Source: Microbacterium schleiferi
GTDB taxonomy: Bacteria > Actinomycetota > Actinomycetes > Actinomycetales > Microbacteriaceae
Reading direction: 5' to 3'
Assembly: GCF_020781975.1 (NCBI RefSeq)
Contig: NZ_JAJGNI010000009.1
Span: forward strand, 1-64,000
Length of the DNA stretch: 64,000 bases
Positions 17,124 through 25,690 of this stretch are shown here, in pieces. Numbering within the stretch: the stretch's first letter is position 1; each line of letters starts with the position of its first letter. The notes beneath the pieces were generated by a model, which worked only from the letters and a program-made list of their open reading frames with translations, searched no databases and was not told the DNA's origin. Made by a program: the position numbers and the translations under genes.

Positions 17124-19141
17124 GCAGAACTCCTTGCGAGCGGAACGGTGGGTGAGACGGATGCCGCGTGCAGCGCGATCCGCACGGCGCTGCGCGCGAC
17201 CCTGTCGGTCTCACGCAGCATGGTGGGATTCGTGCCCGGCATGGGGCTGATGATCGTGTCGTGCACGACCTCGTCGACGGGGATCCCGGCCACGTGGACA
17301 GCAGGGTCGAGCGTACCGTCGCCACGGACGAGGAGGCCCGTGGCGGGGTCGATGTCGATCCCGCCCGTCGCTCCGAGCTCTCCGTCGCGGTCCGCGATCT
17401 GGAAGACGCGCAGGCGTCCGGCATCCGTCAACGACCGCACGAGCGGATCGGCGCTGGCGCCGGCGTCGTGCATGTGCATCCACGCGTCGATCAGGGTGCG
17501 GGCGGTGATGTCGGCATCCGGGATCTGCGCCGACACCACGCGGAAGCCGTCGTCGGTGATGGTGAGCGCGGGCCGCGGCCCGAGGAAGCGCACGATGCCC
17601 GCGGCGTGCAGGGCCAGCAGCTGCCGGTTGCGGAACGCGGGAGGCCCGGAACCGAACATCCCGCCGATCGAGAGGAGGCGGCCGAAGGCTCCGCGCCGGG
17701 TCGCTGCGTCGAAGCCGCCGAACGCTCCGGCGAGACTTACCGGCTGCCGGGCGGACCCGATCGACCACAGGGCAGCCTTCAGCGGGGAGTCGGCGCCGCG
17801 TTCGGCTTCGCGCAGATCGTCGGCGAGGAACTCCGCGACCCAGGTGTCGAACTCCTCACGATTCGCGAAGGATCGGCGGGACGGGTCGAGTGCGGCGCTC
17901 AGATCGAACAGATCCGAGGAGTTGGCGACGAACGGTGCGACAGCCGCGGCCAGGGACTCGGCGTCACCGGCATCCGCCGCGATCGCCGCCCGAACCTGGT
18001 CCCACGAGCCGGTCAGCGCCCCGGGACGGGTCCGGTGCAACGTCTCGTAGTACGCCTCGAACGCGTCCTTGCGGATCGCCGGCCACAGGAGCCCCTCGAC
18101 GTCGATCGGCCGCGACAGGCCGGCATCGAGCACGGCGCGCAGGTGCCGTTGCGGTGCGCGCGGCGGCAGGCTCCCGTACAGCGTCTTGGCGCGGTACGGC
18201 ACACCCCGGGGCGAGGTCGCCCACAGGATCGGCTCGGCGCCCGACGCCTCGTACCGAAGACCACCCGCCGCGCCGGCATCCATGACGAACCGTCCGCCGC
18301 GACCGAGAGTGAGCAGTGTGACGGTGTCGAAGAATCCCATCCCGAGGCCCCGGATGATGACGTCTTCGCCCGCGGGCACGCGTGAGAGATCCTGGTCGAC
18401 GGGGTTTCCGGGTGCCACCCACACGAGCTCGGGTCGAGCCGAGACGGATGCCGACAGCTGCCGCTCCTCGGCGGTCGGCAGGTTCGCCAGCCACCCTGTC
18501 GCCAACACCACGGCATCGACGGTGATCTCGGTCGCGCCGCCCTCGGCATCCGTGATCTGCAGCTCCTGACGTCCGCCGCGTTCGACGATCGCCCTCACGC
18601 GCCCGGTGTGCGTGTGCACCCGGACACCGTCCGGCGCCACACGGATGACGCGCGCGAGCGCCCAGGCGATGTACTCGCCGTACAGCGACCGGCTGGGATG
18701 CGACTCTGGGCGCAGCGCCCCGAGTTCGCCCGCGTAGTCCGACGCGAAACCGGCGCGCACCGGCGCCTCGGCGAATCCCGCCCGACGCGGCGCAGGAATG
18801 GCCGCCACGATCTCGGCCGTCCGCGCATCCGGCGCCTCGGCGTGGGCAGCGAGGATCGCCCACTCGTACAGCGTCGGACCGGGTCGCACGGTGCCGACCA
18901 TCTGCACCGAGTCGTCGGTGAAGAGCGTCACGGCATCCGCGAGGGTGTTCATGCACAGCTCGCGCGTTTGGTCTGTGCGCCACACTCGGCCCGCGCCCAC
19001 CTCGACATCGTCGATCAGGTACACGTCGATGCGGGTCGCGTCGGGGTCCGCGAGTTCGGCGAGCGCCGAGACGACGCGCTCGAGCAGCGAGACGCCGCGC
19101 GGCCCCCCGCCGACGAGCGCGATCGCGGAGGTGGCAGACAT
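17120..19141 (-). CDS. FAD/NAD(P)-binding protein (NAD_binding_9-type)
   Basis: A 673-residue cytoplasmic flavoprotein. The N-terminal FAD-binding loop ALVGGGPRGVSLLERVV lies at residues 7-23. A further Rossmann element is seen at AVVLATGWLANLPT near 230 and VIIRGLGMGFFDTVTLL near 275. The residue pattern fits the FAD-NAD(P)-binding (PF13454) family, relatives of HpyO/adrenodoxin-reductase-like proteins of unknown reaction found next to transporters in actinobacteria and plant-associated bacteria. ATG 19141 is the start where similarity begins. The stop overlaps the SDR start by 4 bases. It is divergent from the ABC importer receptor gene, with about 250 bases between that could hold a shared control region. 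Bases 17844-17929 resemble the 86-bp repeat. Confidence 0.82.
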   Translation of the reverse strand: MSATSAIALVGGGPRGVSLLERVVSALAELADPDATRIDVYLIDDVEVGAGRVWRTDQTRELCMNTLADAVTLFTDDSVQMVGTVRPGPTLYEWAILAAHAEAPDARTAEIVAAIPAPRRAGFAEAPVRAGFASDYAGELGALRPESHPSRSLYGEYIAWALARVIRVAPDGVRVHTHTGRVRAIVERGGRQELQITDAEGGATEITVDAVVLATGWLANLPTAEERQLSASVSARPELVWVAPGNPVDQDLSRVPAGEDVIIRGLGMGFFDTVTLLTLGRGGRFVMDAGAAGGLRYEASGAEPILWATSPRGVPYRAKTLYGSLPPRAPQRHLRAVLDAGLSRPIDVEGLLWPAIRKDAFEAYYETLHRTRPGALTGSWDQVRAAIAADAGDAESLAAAVAPFVANSSDLFDLSAALDPSRRSFANREEFDTWVAEFLADDLREAERGADSPLKAALWSIGSARQPVSLAGAFGGFDAATRRGAFGRLLSIGGMFGSGPPAFRNRQLLALHAAGIVRFLGPRPALTITDDGFRVVSAQIPDADITARTLIDAWMHMHDAGASADPLVRSLTDAGRLRVFQIADRDGELGATGGIDIDPATGLLVRGDGTLDPAVHVAGIPVDEVVHDTIISPMPGTNPTMLRETDRVARSAVRIALHAASVSPTVPLARSSA

Positions 19142-19388
19142 ACCTTCGTGTCTAGGCAACTCCGGGCCGAAACGCGAATTCGGCTGTCACAAACGGTCGT
19201 CTGGACGCCGCATGAAGCGCGATCTGTGACAGTCGAATCGGATGAATGTGACGAAATGCTTCGCTTCATGACGGCCCGACTGCGTGATCTCGGCGGCCGG
19301 AGCGCAAGATAGCCAGGCCGCTTCACGACGAAAGCGGCAGTGTCCGTATTCCACGGCGCCACAGCATCCCTTCTCACCAGGAGTCAGC

Positions 19389-20546
19389 ATGAATCTGCGC
19401 ACGCGCACCCTTGCGGCAGCCGCCGCCCTCACCGCGACAGCACTCGTCGCGGCAGGCTGCGCCTCCAGCAGCGGAGGTACGGATGCCGACAGCACCGAAC
19501 CGATCGTCTTCGGCGTCTCGGGTCCCCTGACCGGCAACCAGGCCGAGTACGGCGAGAACTGGCAGGAAGGCTTTGCGATCGCCCTCGACGAGATCAACGG
19601 CGCCGGCGGCGTCAACGGCCGCGAGGTGCAGATCGACTTCCAAGACAGCCAGGGCGAGGCGAGCCAGGCCACCACGATCGCGCAGCGCTTCGTCAGCGAC
19701 GACTCGGTCCTCGCGGTGCTGGGTGACTTCTCGTCGGCCACCTCGATGGTCGCGAGCCCGATTTACCAGCGCGCGGGTCTGCTGCAGCTGGGCATCACCA
19801 ACTCGCATCCCGAGTTCACCGCGACCGGCGATTACATCTTCAGCCCGTCCGTCACGCAGGCAGTCGAGGCCCGGGTCATCGAGGATGCCGCTCACGAGAT
19901 CGGTTCGAACATCGCCGTCTTCTACCTCAACACCGACTGGGGCAACACGGCGTTCGAGGTGCTGCAGGATCAGGCTGAGCAGAACGGCGACACGATCGTC
20001 TACAGCTCGCCCGTCGAAGAGACCTCGACCGACTTCCGCCCGCAGCTCGTGCAGGCCCGCGACGCGGCCCCCGACGTCGTGATCTTCTACACGTACTACG
20101 GCACCACCGCCCTCCTCGTGCAGCAGGCCGAGCGGACGGGCCTGGACGTTCCGTTCCTCGCCGTGGGGTCCAACTACTCCGCCGAGTTCCTCGATCTGGC
20201 CCAGGGTGCCGCCGAGGGTGTGTACGTCGACACGACGTTCTACCCCGAGTCCGACGACCCGGCGGTCGAGAGCTTCGTGACCGCCTACACCGAGGAGTTC
20301 GGGCACGCGCCCAACCTGTTCGCCGCGTACGCCTACGACGGTCTGAAGCAACTGGCGTGGGCGGCCGAGAACGCCGAGACCCTCGACCGTGAGGGCATCC
20401 GCAACGCCCTGCGCGACGGCACCGATATCCCGTCCATCATCTATGGCACCGCCACCTACAACGACGAGCGTCGTATCGACCGCCCGCGCTTCCAGTGGCT
20501 GGTCGTCGAGGACGGACAGTTCGTGCTTACCGACCAGGTCGGCTGA
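19389..20546 (+). CDS. ABC importer substrate-binding lipoprotein (LivJ/HAAT type)
   Basis: A 385-residue extracytoplasmic receptor. The signal peptide has an Arg-rich start, an Ala-rich core and the lipobox LVAAGC with Cys24 as the acylated residue. The mature protein matches type I periplasmic binding proteins of the branched-chain amino acid/amide family: VFGVSGPLTGNQAEYGENW, ALDEINGAGGVNGREV, then VLAVLGDFSSATSMVASPIY and VFYLNTDWGNTAFEV. ATG 19389 has AGGAG 7 bases upstream. It is the first gene of the importer cluster and is separated from the permease by a 17-bp-stem hairpin. HAAT receptors also bind amides, urea or aromatic acids, so leucine transport should not be assumed. Confidence 0.93.
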   Translation: MNLRTRTLAAAAALTATALVAAGCASSSGGTDADSTEPIVFGVSGPLTGNQAEYGENWQEGFAIALDEINGAGGVNGREVQIDFQDSQGEASQATTIAQRFVSDDSVLAVLGDFSSATSMVASPIYQRAGLLQLGITNSHPEFTATGDYIFSPSVTQAVEARVIEDAAHEIGSNIAVFYLNTDWGNTAFEVLQDQAEQNGDTIVYSSPVEETSTDFRPQLVQARDAAPDVVIFYTYYGTTALLVQQAERTGLDVPFLAVGSNYSAEFLDLAQGAAEGVYVDTTFYPESDDPAVESFVTAYTEEFGHAPNLFAAYAYDGLKQLAWAAENAETLDREGIRNALRDGTDIPSIIYGTATYNDERRIDRPRFQWLVVEDGQFVLTDQVG

Positions 20547-20553
20547 GCCCACA

Positions 20554-20603
20554 CCGGATGACCGGGGCCCTACTCCCTAAGCACTAGGGCCTCGGTCATC
20601 CGG
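20554..20603 (+). terminator. hairpin between receptor and permease genes
   Basis: Stem of 18 bp with one G-T pairing (CCGGATGACC.. against ..GGTCATCCGG) and a loop of about 14 bases, starting 8 bases after the receptor stop. No T-run follows, so it may act as an attenuator or mRNA stabiliser that keeps receptor levels above permease levels. Confidence 0.6.
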
Positions 20604-20667
20604 TCGTCCGCATTTCGGCATCAGCCCCTCCCGACTCGCACCGACCCGTCCCGACCTCTGGAGCCCC

Positions 20668-22644
20668 GTGTTCGACCTGCTCATCGCCGGCCTCATCAAC
20701 GGAAACGCCTACGCCCTGGTGGCGTTGGGCCTTTCGCTCGTGATCGGCGTCGCGAACGTCGTGAACTTCGCGCACGGGTCGCTGTTCGCCGTGGGAGCCA
20801 TGGTCGGGTGGGTCGTCACGTCGAACCTCGGGATGCCGCTGTGGCTCGGCGCCCTCGCGGCGATCGCCGTCACCGCGGCCCTCGGGTGGCTCATCAACCT
20901 CGTCGCGGTCCGCCCCTTCGCGGGCAAGGCGCCGATCGCGGCGGTGCTCGCCACGATCGCGGTGATGATCATCCTCGACAACCTCACCCAGATCGTCTTC
21001 GGGCCCGAGGTGCGCCGGTTCGACTCGGGTCTTCCCGACATCACGTGGCAGATCGGCGGCATCACGCTGCGGCTCATCGACGTCGTCATCCTGGTCACGA
21101 GCGTGACGCTCATGCTCGTGCTCGCCGGCGTGCTGCGCTACTCAAAGATCGGACGCGCGATCCGGGCCACCTCTCAAGACCGCGAGGCCGCGGCGCAGAT
21201 GGGCGTGCCGGTCGCGCGCGTGCAGTCGATCGCGTTCATGGTCTCGGCTGCCCTCGGCGGGCTCGCGGGTGTGCTCGTTGCCGCGTACTTCACCACGATC
21301 GCCCCGACGCAGGGCTTCCAGATCGGACTCGCCGGTATCGCCGCCGCCGCGATCGGCGGGCTCGGATCGCTCCTCGGAGCCGTCATCGGCGGACTCGTGC
21401 TCGGTGTTGCCGAAGCCTTCGGCGTGGGCCTGTGGGGTGACTCGGCCCGCCAGCTCATCACGTTCGGCGCACTGCTTCTCGTGCTGTGGATCCGACCGGA
21501 AGGCATCCTCGGCAAGAAGACCGTGCGCCGCGAACCGCTCACCGGGACCTTCTTCGCCCAGGCCCGTCCCGTCGTCATGCGGCGCTGGCAGGTCGCGGTG
21601 CTGATCGCACTCGCGCTCATCCCGACGATCCCGGGCGTCTTCGACGGCTACGCCGTGCAGATCGGCGTGCAGATCCTCGCCTTCGCGATGATCGCCCTGT
21701 CGATGACGGTGATCGGCGGCGCTGCCGGGCAGCTCTCGCTCGGCCAGGCGGGACCGGTAGCCCTGGGAGCGTATGCGGCGGCGATGCTGACGAAGGATGC
21801 CGGGATCCCGTTCCTTATCGCGGCCCCACTCGCGGGACTCGTCTCCGCGGTGCTCATCGCCGTGCTCAACGCCCCCTCGTGGCGGTTGTCGGGGCACTAT
21901 CCCGCCATCGCGACCCTCGCCACGGGCGCTGCCATTTCGGCGGTGCTGCTGGTCGCGACCCCGATCACCGGTGGCGGCAGCGGCATCGCGCAGATCCCCC
22001 TGCCCGACATCTTCGGCATCCAGATCTCCTCGACCACCCAGTTCTATGCGCTCGGCCTCGGCATCCTGCTCGTGCTCATCCTGCTCGTCCACCGCCTCGG
22101 ACGATCGCACCTGGGCCTGACGTGGCGCGCGATCCGCGACGACGAGGTTGCCGCACGATCCGCGGGAATCGCGACCCCGCAGTACAAGTCCCTCGCGTTC
22201 GGGATCGGCGGGTTCATCGCCGGTGTCGCCGGCGCGTTCTGGGCGGCGCAATTCGGGTTCGTCGAGCCCAAGATCTTCAACCCGAACCTGTCGTTCCAGA
22301 TCGTCATCATCGCCGTGCTGGGCTCCATGCTGCGCCCGTTCGGAGCGGTGCTCGGCTCGATCGTTCTGGTCGGCGGCCTCGAACTGTTCCGGGTCGCGAG
22401 CGAGACGCGGCTGCTCATCTACGGCGTCGTGCTGCTGTTGCTGATCTGGTTCCGCCCCCAGGGCATCTGGACCCTTCCGCTGCCGTTCGCGCGGCTCTTT
22501 CGTCGCGCGGATGCCGGCACCCCGGTGGTCGCCGAGCAGTCGGCGTCCGCGGGGCTCGTGGGAACCCTCACGCCCGCCGGTCGCGCACGAACCGGCCCTG
22601 CCGACCGAACCGGTACCGACGGGGGAGAGGAGACCCGCTCATGA
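20668..22644 (+). CDS. fused LivH-LivM permease of an HAAT-family ABC importer
   Basis: A 658-residue membrane protein uniting the two permease subunits that are usually separate. Residues 1-290 are LivH-like: GNAYALVALGLSLVIGVANV, VNFAHGSLFAVGA and the EAA-like loop FMVSAALGGLAGVLVA near 190. Residues about 305-620 are LivM-like: GGAAGQLSLGQAGPVALGAY, LTWRAIRDDEVAARSAG and FGIGGFIAGVAGAFWA. GTG 20668 has GGAG 5 bases before it. The stop overlaps the ATPase start by 4 bases. Fusion fixes the 1:1 stoichiometry of the channel halves. The C-terminal 40 residues are an Ala/Thr/Gly-rich cytoplasmic tail. The substrate is unknown. Confidence 0.93.
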   Translation: MFDLLIAGLINGNAYALVALGLSLVIGVANVVNFAHGSLFAVGAMVGWVVTSNLGMPLWLGALAAIAVTAALGWLINLVAVRPFAGKAPIAAVLATIAVMIILDNLTQIVFGPEVRRFDSGLPDITWQIGGITLRLIDVVILVTSVTLMLVLAGVLRYSKIGRAIRATSQDREAAAQMGVPVARVQSIAFMVSAALGGLAGVLVAAYFTTIAPTQGFQIGLAGIAAAAIGGLGSLLGAVIGGLVLGVAEAFGVGLWGDSARQLITFGALLLVLWIRPEGILGKKTVRREPLTGTFFAQARPVVMRRWQVAVLIALALIPTIPGVFDGYAVQIGVQILAFAMIALSMTVIGGAAGQLSLGQAGPVALGAYAAAMLTKDAGIPFLIAAPLAGLVSAVLIAVLNAPSWRLSGHYPAIATLATGAAISAVLLVATPITGGGSGIAQIPLPDIFGIQISSTTQFYALGLGILLVLILLVHRLGRSHLGLTWRAIRDDEVAARSAGIATPQYKSLAFGIGGFIAGVAGAFWAAQFGFVEPKIFNPNLSFQIVIIAVLGSMLRPFGAVLGSIVLVGGLELFRVASETRLLIYGVVLLLLIWFRPQGIWTLPLPFARLFRRADAGTPVVAEQSASAGLVGTLTPAGRARTGPADRTGTDGGEETRS

Positions 22645-23603
22645 GCGCGGCCACGACACCGCTCGTGCGGGTCACCGACCTCGCGAAGTCGTTCGGCGCC
22701 CTCGCCGCCGTCGACGGGATCTCGTTCCACGTCGCGCCCGGGGAGGTCGTCAGCATCATCGGACCCAACGGTTCCGGCAAGACGACCACGATCAACCTGC
22801 TCGCGGGTGAGCTGCGCCCCGACCGCGGCGACGTTGTGCTCGGCCAGACCGACATCGCGGGACGCACCCCCGACGTCATCGCGCGCGCCGGCCTGCGCCG
22901 TACCTTCCAGAACGGCCGCGTCTTCGGCAACGCCACCGTCGAAGAGAACGTGCTCGTCGGTCAGACTCCGCTCGTGCGGGCATCCGCACCGCTGCCGCGG
23001 CTGCGCCGCATCCCCGTGCTGCGGTGGATCGCGCTGATCGTCGAGACGGTGCTCGCGATCGTCGGCACCCCTGCGCAGCGGCGCGAGGCTGCCGACCTCG
23101 ATGCCCGCGTCACGGCGCAGCTCGAACGGTTCGCGACGCGGCTCACCGCCCGCCGCAACGACCCCGCCGCGACCCTGTCGTACGCGAACCGTCGGCGCAC
23201 CGAGATCGCGCGTGCCCTCGCATCCGACCCTCGCCTGCTGCTGCTGGACGAACCGACCGCCGGGATGAACGTCTCCGAGACCAAGGAAGTCATGCACCAA
23301 CTGCTCGAGCTCAAGGCGCAGGGGCAGACGATGGTCGTCGTCGAGCACAAGCTCGAGCTCGTGATGACGATCTCGGACCGCGTGATCGTGATGGACGGCG
23401 GCCGCATCATCGCGGAGGGAACGCCGCACCAGGTGCAGAACGACCCCGCCGTAATCGCCGCGTACCTCGGGTCGCGCCGCGGCACGGTGGTCGCCCGCAC
23501 TCACCACATCGAGGACGCGATCGAGGATCCCGCCCCGACCACCGTCGAACCCGCGCAGACCGGGGACGAACCGACCCCGCCCACGGAAGGAGACGCGCGA
23601 TGA
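22641..23603 (+). CDS. ABC importer ATPase, LivG type
   Basis: A 320-residue ATPase. Walker A is GPNGSGKTT (residues about 39-47), a Q-loop region follows at GLRRTFQNGRVF, the degenerate signature is LSYANRRRTEIARALA, Walker B is LLLLDEPTAGMN, and the switch His is in VVVEHKLELVM. An insertion after the Q-loop (RASAPLPRLRRIPVLRWIAL) and a C-terminal tail rich in acidic residues and proline make it longer than the usual 255 residues of LivG. The signature Tyr-Ala-Asn instead of Gly-Gln is common in LivG proteins. It overlaps the permease and LivF genes by 4 bases on each side. Confidence 0.93.
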   Translation: MSAATTPLVRVTDLAKSFGALAAVDGISFHVAPGEVVSIIGPNGSGKTTTINLLAGELRPDRGDVVLGQTDIAGRTPDVIARAGLRRTFQNGRVFGNATVEENVLVGQTPLVRASAPLPRLRRIPVLRWIALIVETVLAIVGTPAQRREAADLDARVTAQLERFATRLTARRNDPAATLSYANRRRTEIARALASDPRLLLLDEPTAGMNVSETKEVMHQLLELKAQGQTMVVVEHKLELVMTISDRVIVMDGGRIIAEGTPHQVQNDPAVIAAYLGSRRGTVVARTHHIEDAIEDPAPTTVEPAQTGDEPTPPTEGDAR

Positions 23604-24352
23604 GCGCCGAGAACGCGCCGTCGGCGGCGCCCCTCCTGGACGTACAGAGCGTCAACGTCTACTACGGCGAGTTCCACGCACTGCAGGACGTCAGCTACCG
23701 CATCCACGAGGGCGAGATCGTGTCGCTGCTCGGCGGCAACGCCTCGGGCAAGTCCACGACGATGAAGACGATCCTGCGCCTCGTGAAGCCCCGCAGCGGC
23801 GAGATCCGGTTCGACGGACGCAGCATCCTGGGCGACACGACAGCCGATGTCGTGCGTGCCGGGATCGCGAGCGTGCCTGAGGCACGCCGCGTCTTTCCCG
23901 AGATGACGATCGAAGAGAACCTTCTCGTCGGAGCCCACACCCGCCGCGGCGGCGCGCGCGCCCTGCGCGAAGACCTCGACAACCAGTACGACCTGTTCCC
24001 GCGCCTCGCCGAGCGGCGCACGCAGGAGGCCGGCACGATGTCGGGCGGCGAGCAGCAGATGCTCGCGTTCGCGCGCGCCCTCATGTCGCGCCCGCGCCTG
24101 ATCTGCATGGACGAACCCACCATGGGGCTCGCGCCGATCATCGTTGACCAGGTGCTCGACACGATCCAGCGCATCAACACCGAGCGCGGCGTCGCCGTCT
24201 TCATGGTCGAGCAGGCCGCAGAGCTCGCCCTCTCGATCGCCCATCGCGGCTACGTGCTCGCCGGGGGCACCGTGCGCCTCGAGGGTGCCGCATCCGAACT
24301 GATCGCCAACCCGCAGGTACGTGAGGCCTACCTCGGCCAAACTACCGCCTGA
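23600..24352 (+). CDS. ABC importer ATPase, LivF type
   Basis: A 250-residue ATPase. Walker A is GGNASGKST (about residues 43-51), where most LivF proteins have GxNGAGKTT. Then come VPEARRVFPEMTIEENLLVG, signature MSGGEQQMLAFARALM, Walker B LICMDEPTMGLAP and switch His replaced by Gln in FMVEQAAELAL, as is normal for LivF. It forms the second ATPase with LivG under the fused permease. The 4-base overlap with livG indicates coupling, and 18 bases separate its stop from the next gene, so the two downstream CMD-like genes belong to the same operon. Confidence 0.93.
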   Translation: MSAENAPSAAPLLDVQSVNVYYGEFHALQDVSYRIHEGEIVSLLGGNASGKSTTMKTILRLVKPRSGEIRFDGRSILGDTTADVVRAGIASVPEARRVFPEMTIEENLLVGAHTRRGGARALREDLDNQYDLFPRLAERRTQEAGTMSGGEQQMLAFARALMSRPRLICMDEPTMGLAPIIVDQVLDTIQRINTERGVAVFMVEQAAELALSIAHRGYVLAGGTVRLEGAASELIANPQVREAYLGQTTA

Positions 24353-24370
24353 CCGCACGAAAGGACACGC

Positions 24371-25003
24371 ATGTCGACCACCGACGTCATCGACACCCTC
24401 GCGGGCATCGCGCCGGGTTCCCCCCTCGACGAGCTGCGGGCCCGCCGTCCCGAATCGCGCACGCATGCGCAGGGGAGCTACGACGCGCTCTTCGCGCCCG
24501 CGGATGCGTCGCACGCGAGCATCCCGGAGCGCGCCGCGATCGCGACCTTCGTCGCGTCTTTGCACCGGCAGGAATCCGCTGTGGCCCACTACCGCGCGCG
24601 GCTCGAGGGGGAGGACGACGAGCGCATCGCCGCCACCGTCCTCGAGCTCGCAGCATCCGCCCAGGAGCTTGCCCCCGTCGGCCCCTACGGGAACTTCACC
24701 GCCGACAACGCCCCCGAGAGCGTCCCGGGCCCGCGCTTCGAGATCACCGACGTCGCCGCCAGTTACGTGCTCGGCGACCGACTCGCCGCCGCCCTCGAAC
24801 ACGCACATCTACTGACGCTGCACCCGCGCGATGCCGCCCCCGACGACCTGCGTCGCCTCGAGGATGCCGGGTGGAGCGCCACCGGCATCGTCACCCTGTC
24901 TCAGTTGGTCGCATTCCTCGCGTTCCAGCTGCGGGTCGTCGCGGGGCTCACTGCCCTGCAGGCGACGCGTGCCGCATCCGTCACGGAAGGAGCCGGCCGA
25001 TGA
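24371..25003 (+). CDS. CMD-domain protein, Avi_7170 family
   Basis: A 210-residue protein resembling TIGR04029 (CMD domain protein, Avi_7170 family), a carboxymuconolactone-decarboxylase-like helical protein. It lacks the CxxC pair of peroxidase-active members but keeps the helix pattern (AAIATFVASLHRQESAVAHY and the TGIVTLSQLVAFLAFQLRVV segment that ends the CMD fold). In the family it always occurs with the Avi_7169-type partner, which follows here with a 4-base overlap, so the two may form one complex. ATG 24371 has AAAGGA upstream. Its location after an ABC importer is characteristic of the family. The reaction is unknown. Confidence 0.75.
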   Translation: MSTTDVIDTLAGIAPGSPLDELRARRPESRTHAQGSYDALFAPADASHASIPERAAIATFVASLHRQESAVAHYRARLEGEDDERIAATVLELAASAQELAPVGPYGNFTADNAPESVPGPRFEITDVAASYVLGDRLAAALEHAHLLTLHPRDAAPDDLRRLEDAGWSATGIVTLSQLVAFLAFQLRVVAGLTALQATRAASVTEGAGR

Positions 25004-25608
25004 GCGCCATCATCCCCGCCCCCGCCGATCTCGTCGCGCCCACCCGTTTCACGCAGGACACCCTCGACTGGGTGCCGTGGGTCGAGCCGCTGCCGATCGA
25101 CGAGGTCACCGACCACCACTACGAAGCGCTCGTCCAGCGCTCGCGCGTCAAGAACCCGTACTTCCGGCTGCTCGTGCGCGACCCCGACATCCTGCGGGAG
25201 CGCACCAAGACTGACCTCGACATCTTCTTGAACACGGATGCCGGGCTGCCCCGTGCCGAGCGGGAGCTCGCCGCGACCGCGGCATCCCGCCTCAACGGCT
25301 GCGTCTACTGCGCATCAGTGCACTCGGCGTTTACGACGCAGTACTCCGGCAGGCGCGAAGACGTGCAGCGTCTGCTCGACGAGGGTGTCTCGACGCGGAT
25401 CGACCCGCGCTGGGATGCGATCGTCGACGCCACGGTCGCGCTCACGGCCACGCCCGCCGAGTTCGGGGCCGATGAGATCGCGGGCCTCGAGGCTGCGGGA
25501 CTCGACGACCTGGAGGTGCTCGACACGATCCTGTCGGGCGCCTTCTTCAACTGGGCGAACCGTCTCATGCTCTCGATCGGCGAACCGGGGGTTCCGCCGG
25601 CGGAGTGA
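25000..25608 (+). CDS. alkylhydroperoxidase-domain protein, Avi_7169 family
   Basis: A 202-residue protein with an AhpD/CMD core. ELAATAASRLNGCVYCASVH carries the redox-type CxxC plus His motif (Cys-Val-Tyr-Cys then His), as in AhpD, near residues 100-107. It matches TIGR04030 (alkylhydroperoxidase domain protein, Avi_7169 family), the obligate partner of the gene just upstream. ATG 25000 overlaps the upstream stop by 4 bases. A role in detoxifying peroxides or in thiol-linked oxidation of the imported compound is plausible but unproven. It is the last gene of the importer operon; 82 bases follow before the next gene. Confidence 0.8.
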   Translation: MSAIIPAPADLVAPTRFTQDTLDWVPWVEPLPIDEVTDHHYEALVQRSRVKNPYFRLLVRDPDILRERTKTDLDIFLNTDAGLPRAERELAATAASRLNGCVYCASVHSAFTTQYSGRREDVQRLLDEGVSTRIDPRWDAIVDATVALTATPAEFGADEIAGLEAAGLDDLEVLDTILSGAFFNWANRLMLSIGEPGVPPAE

Positions 25609-25690
25609 GGACGCCCCCCACCTCACAGCGGTCGCAAAGCTGCCCTCGATAACGTCAAGAGTCCCCGAACCCGACACCACGGAGGACACC

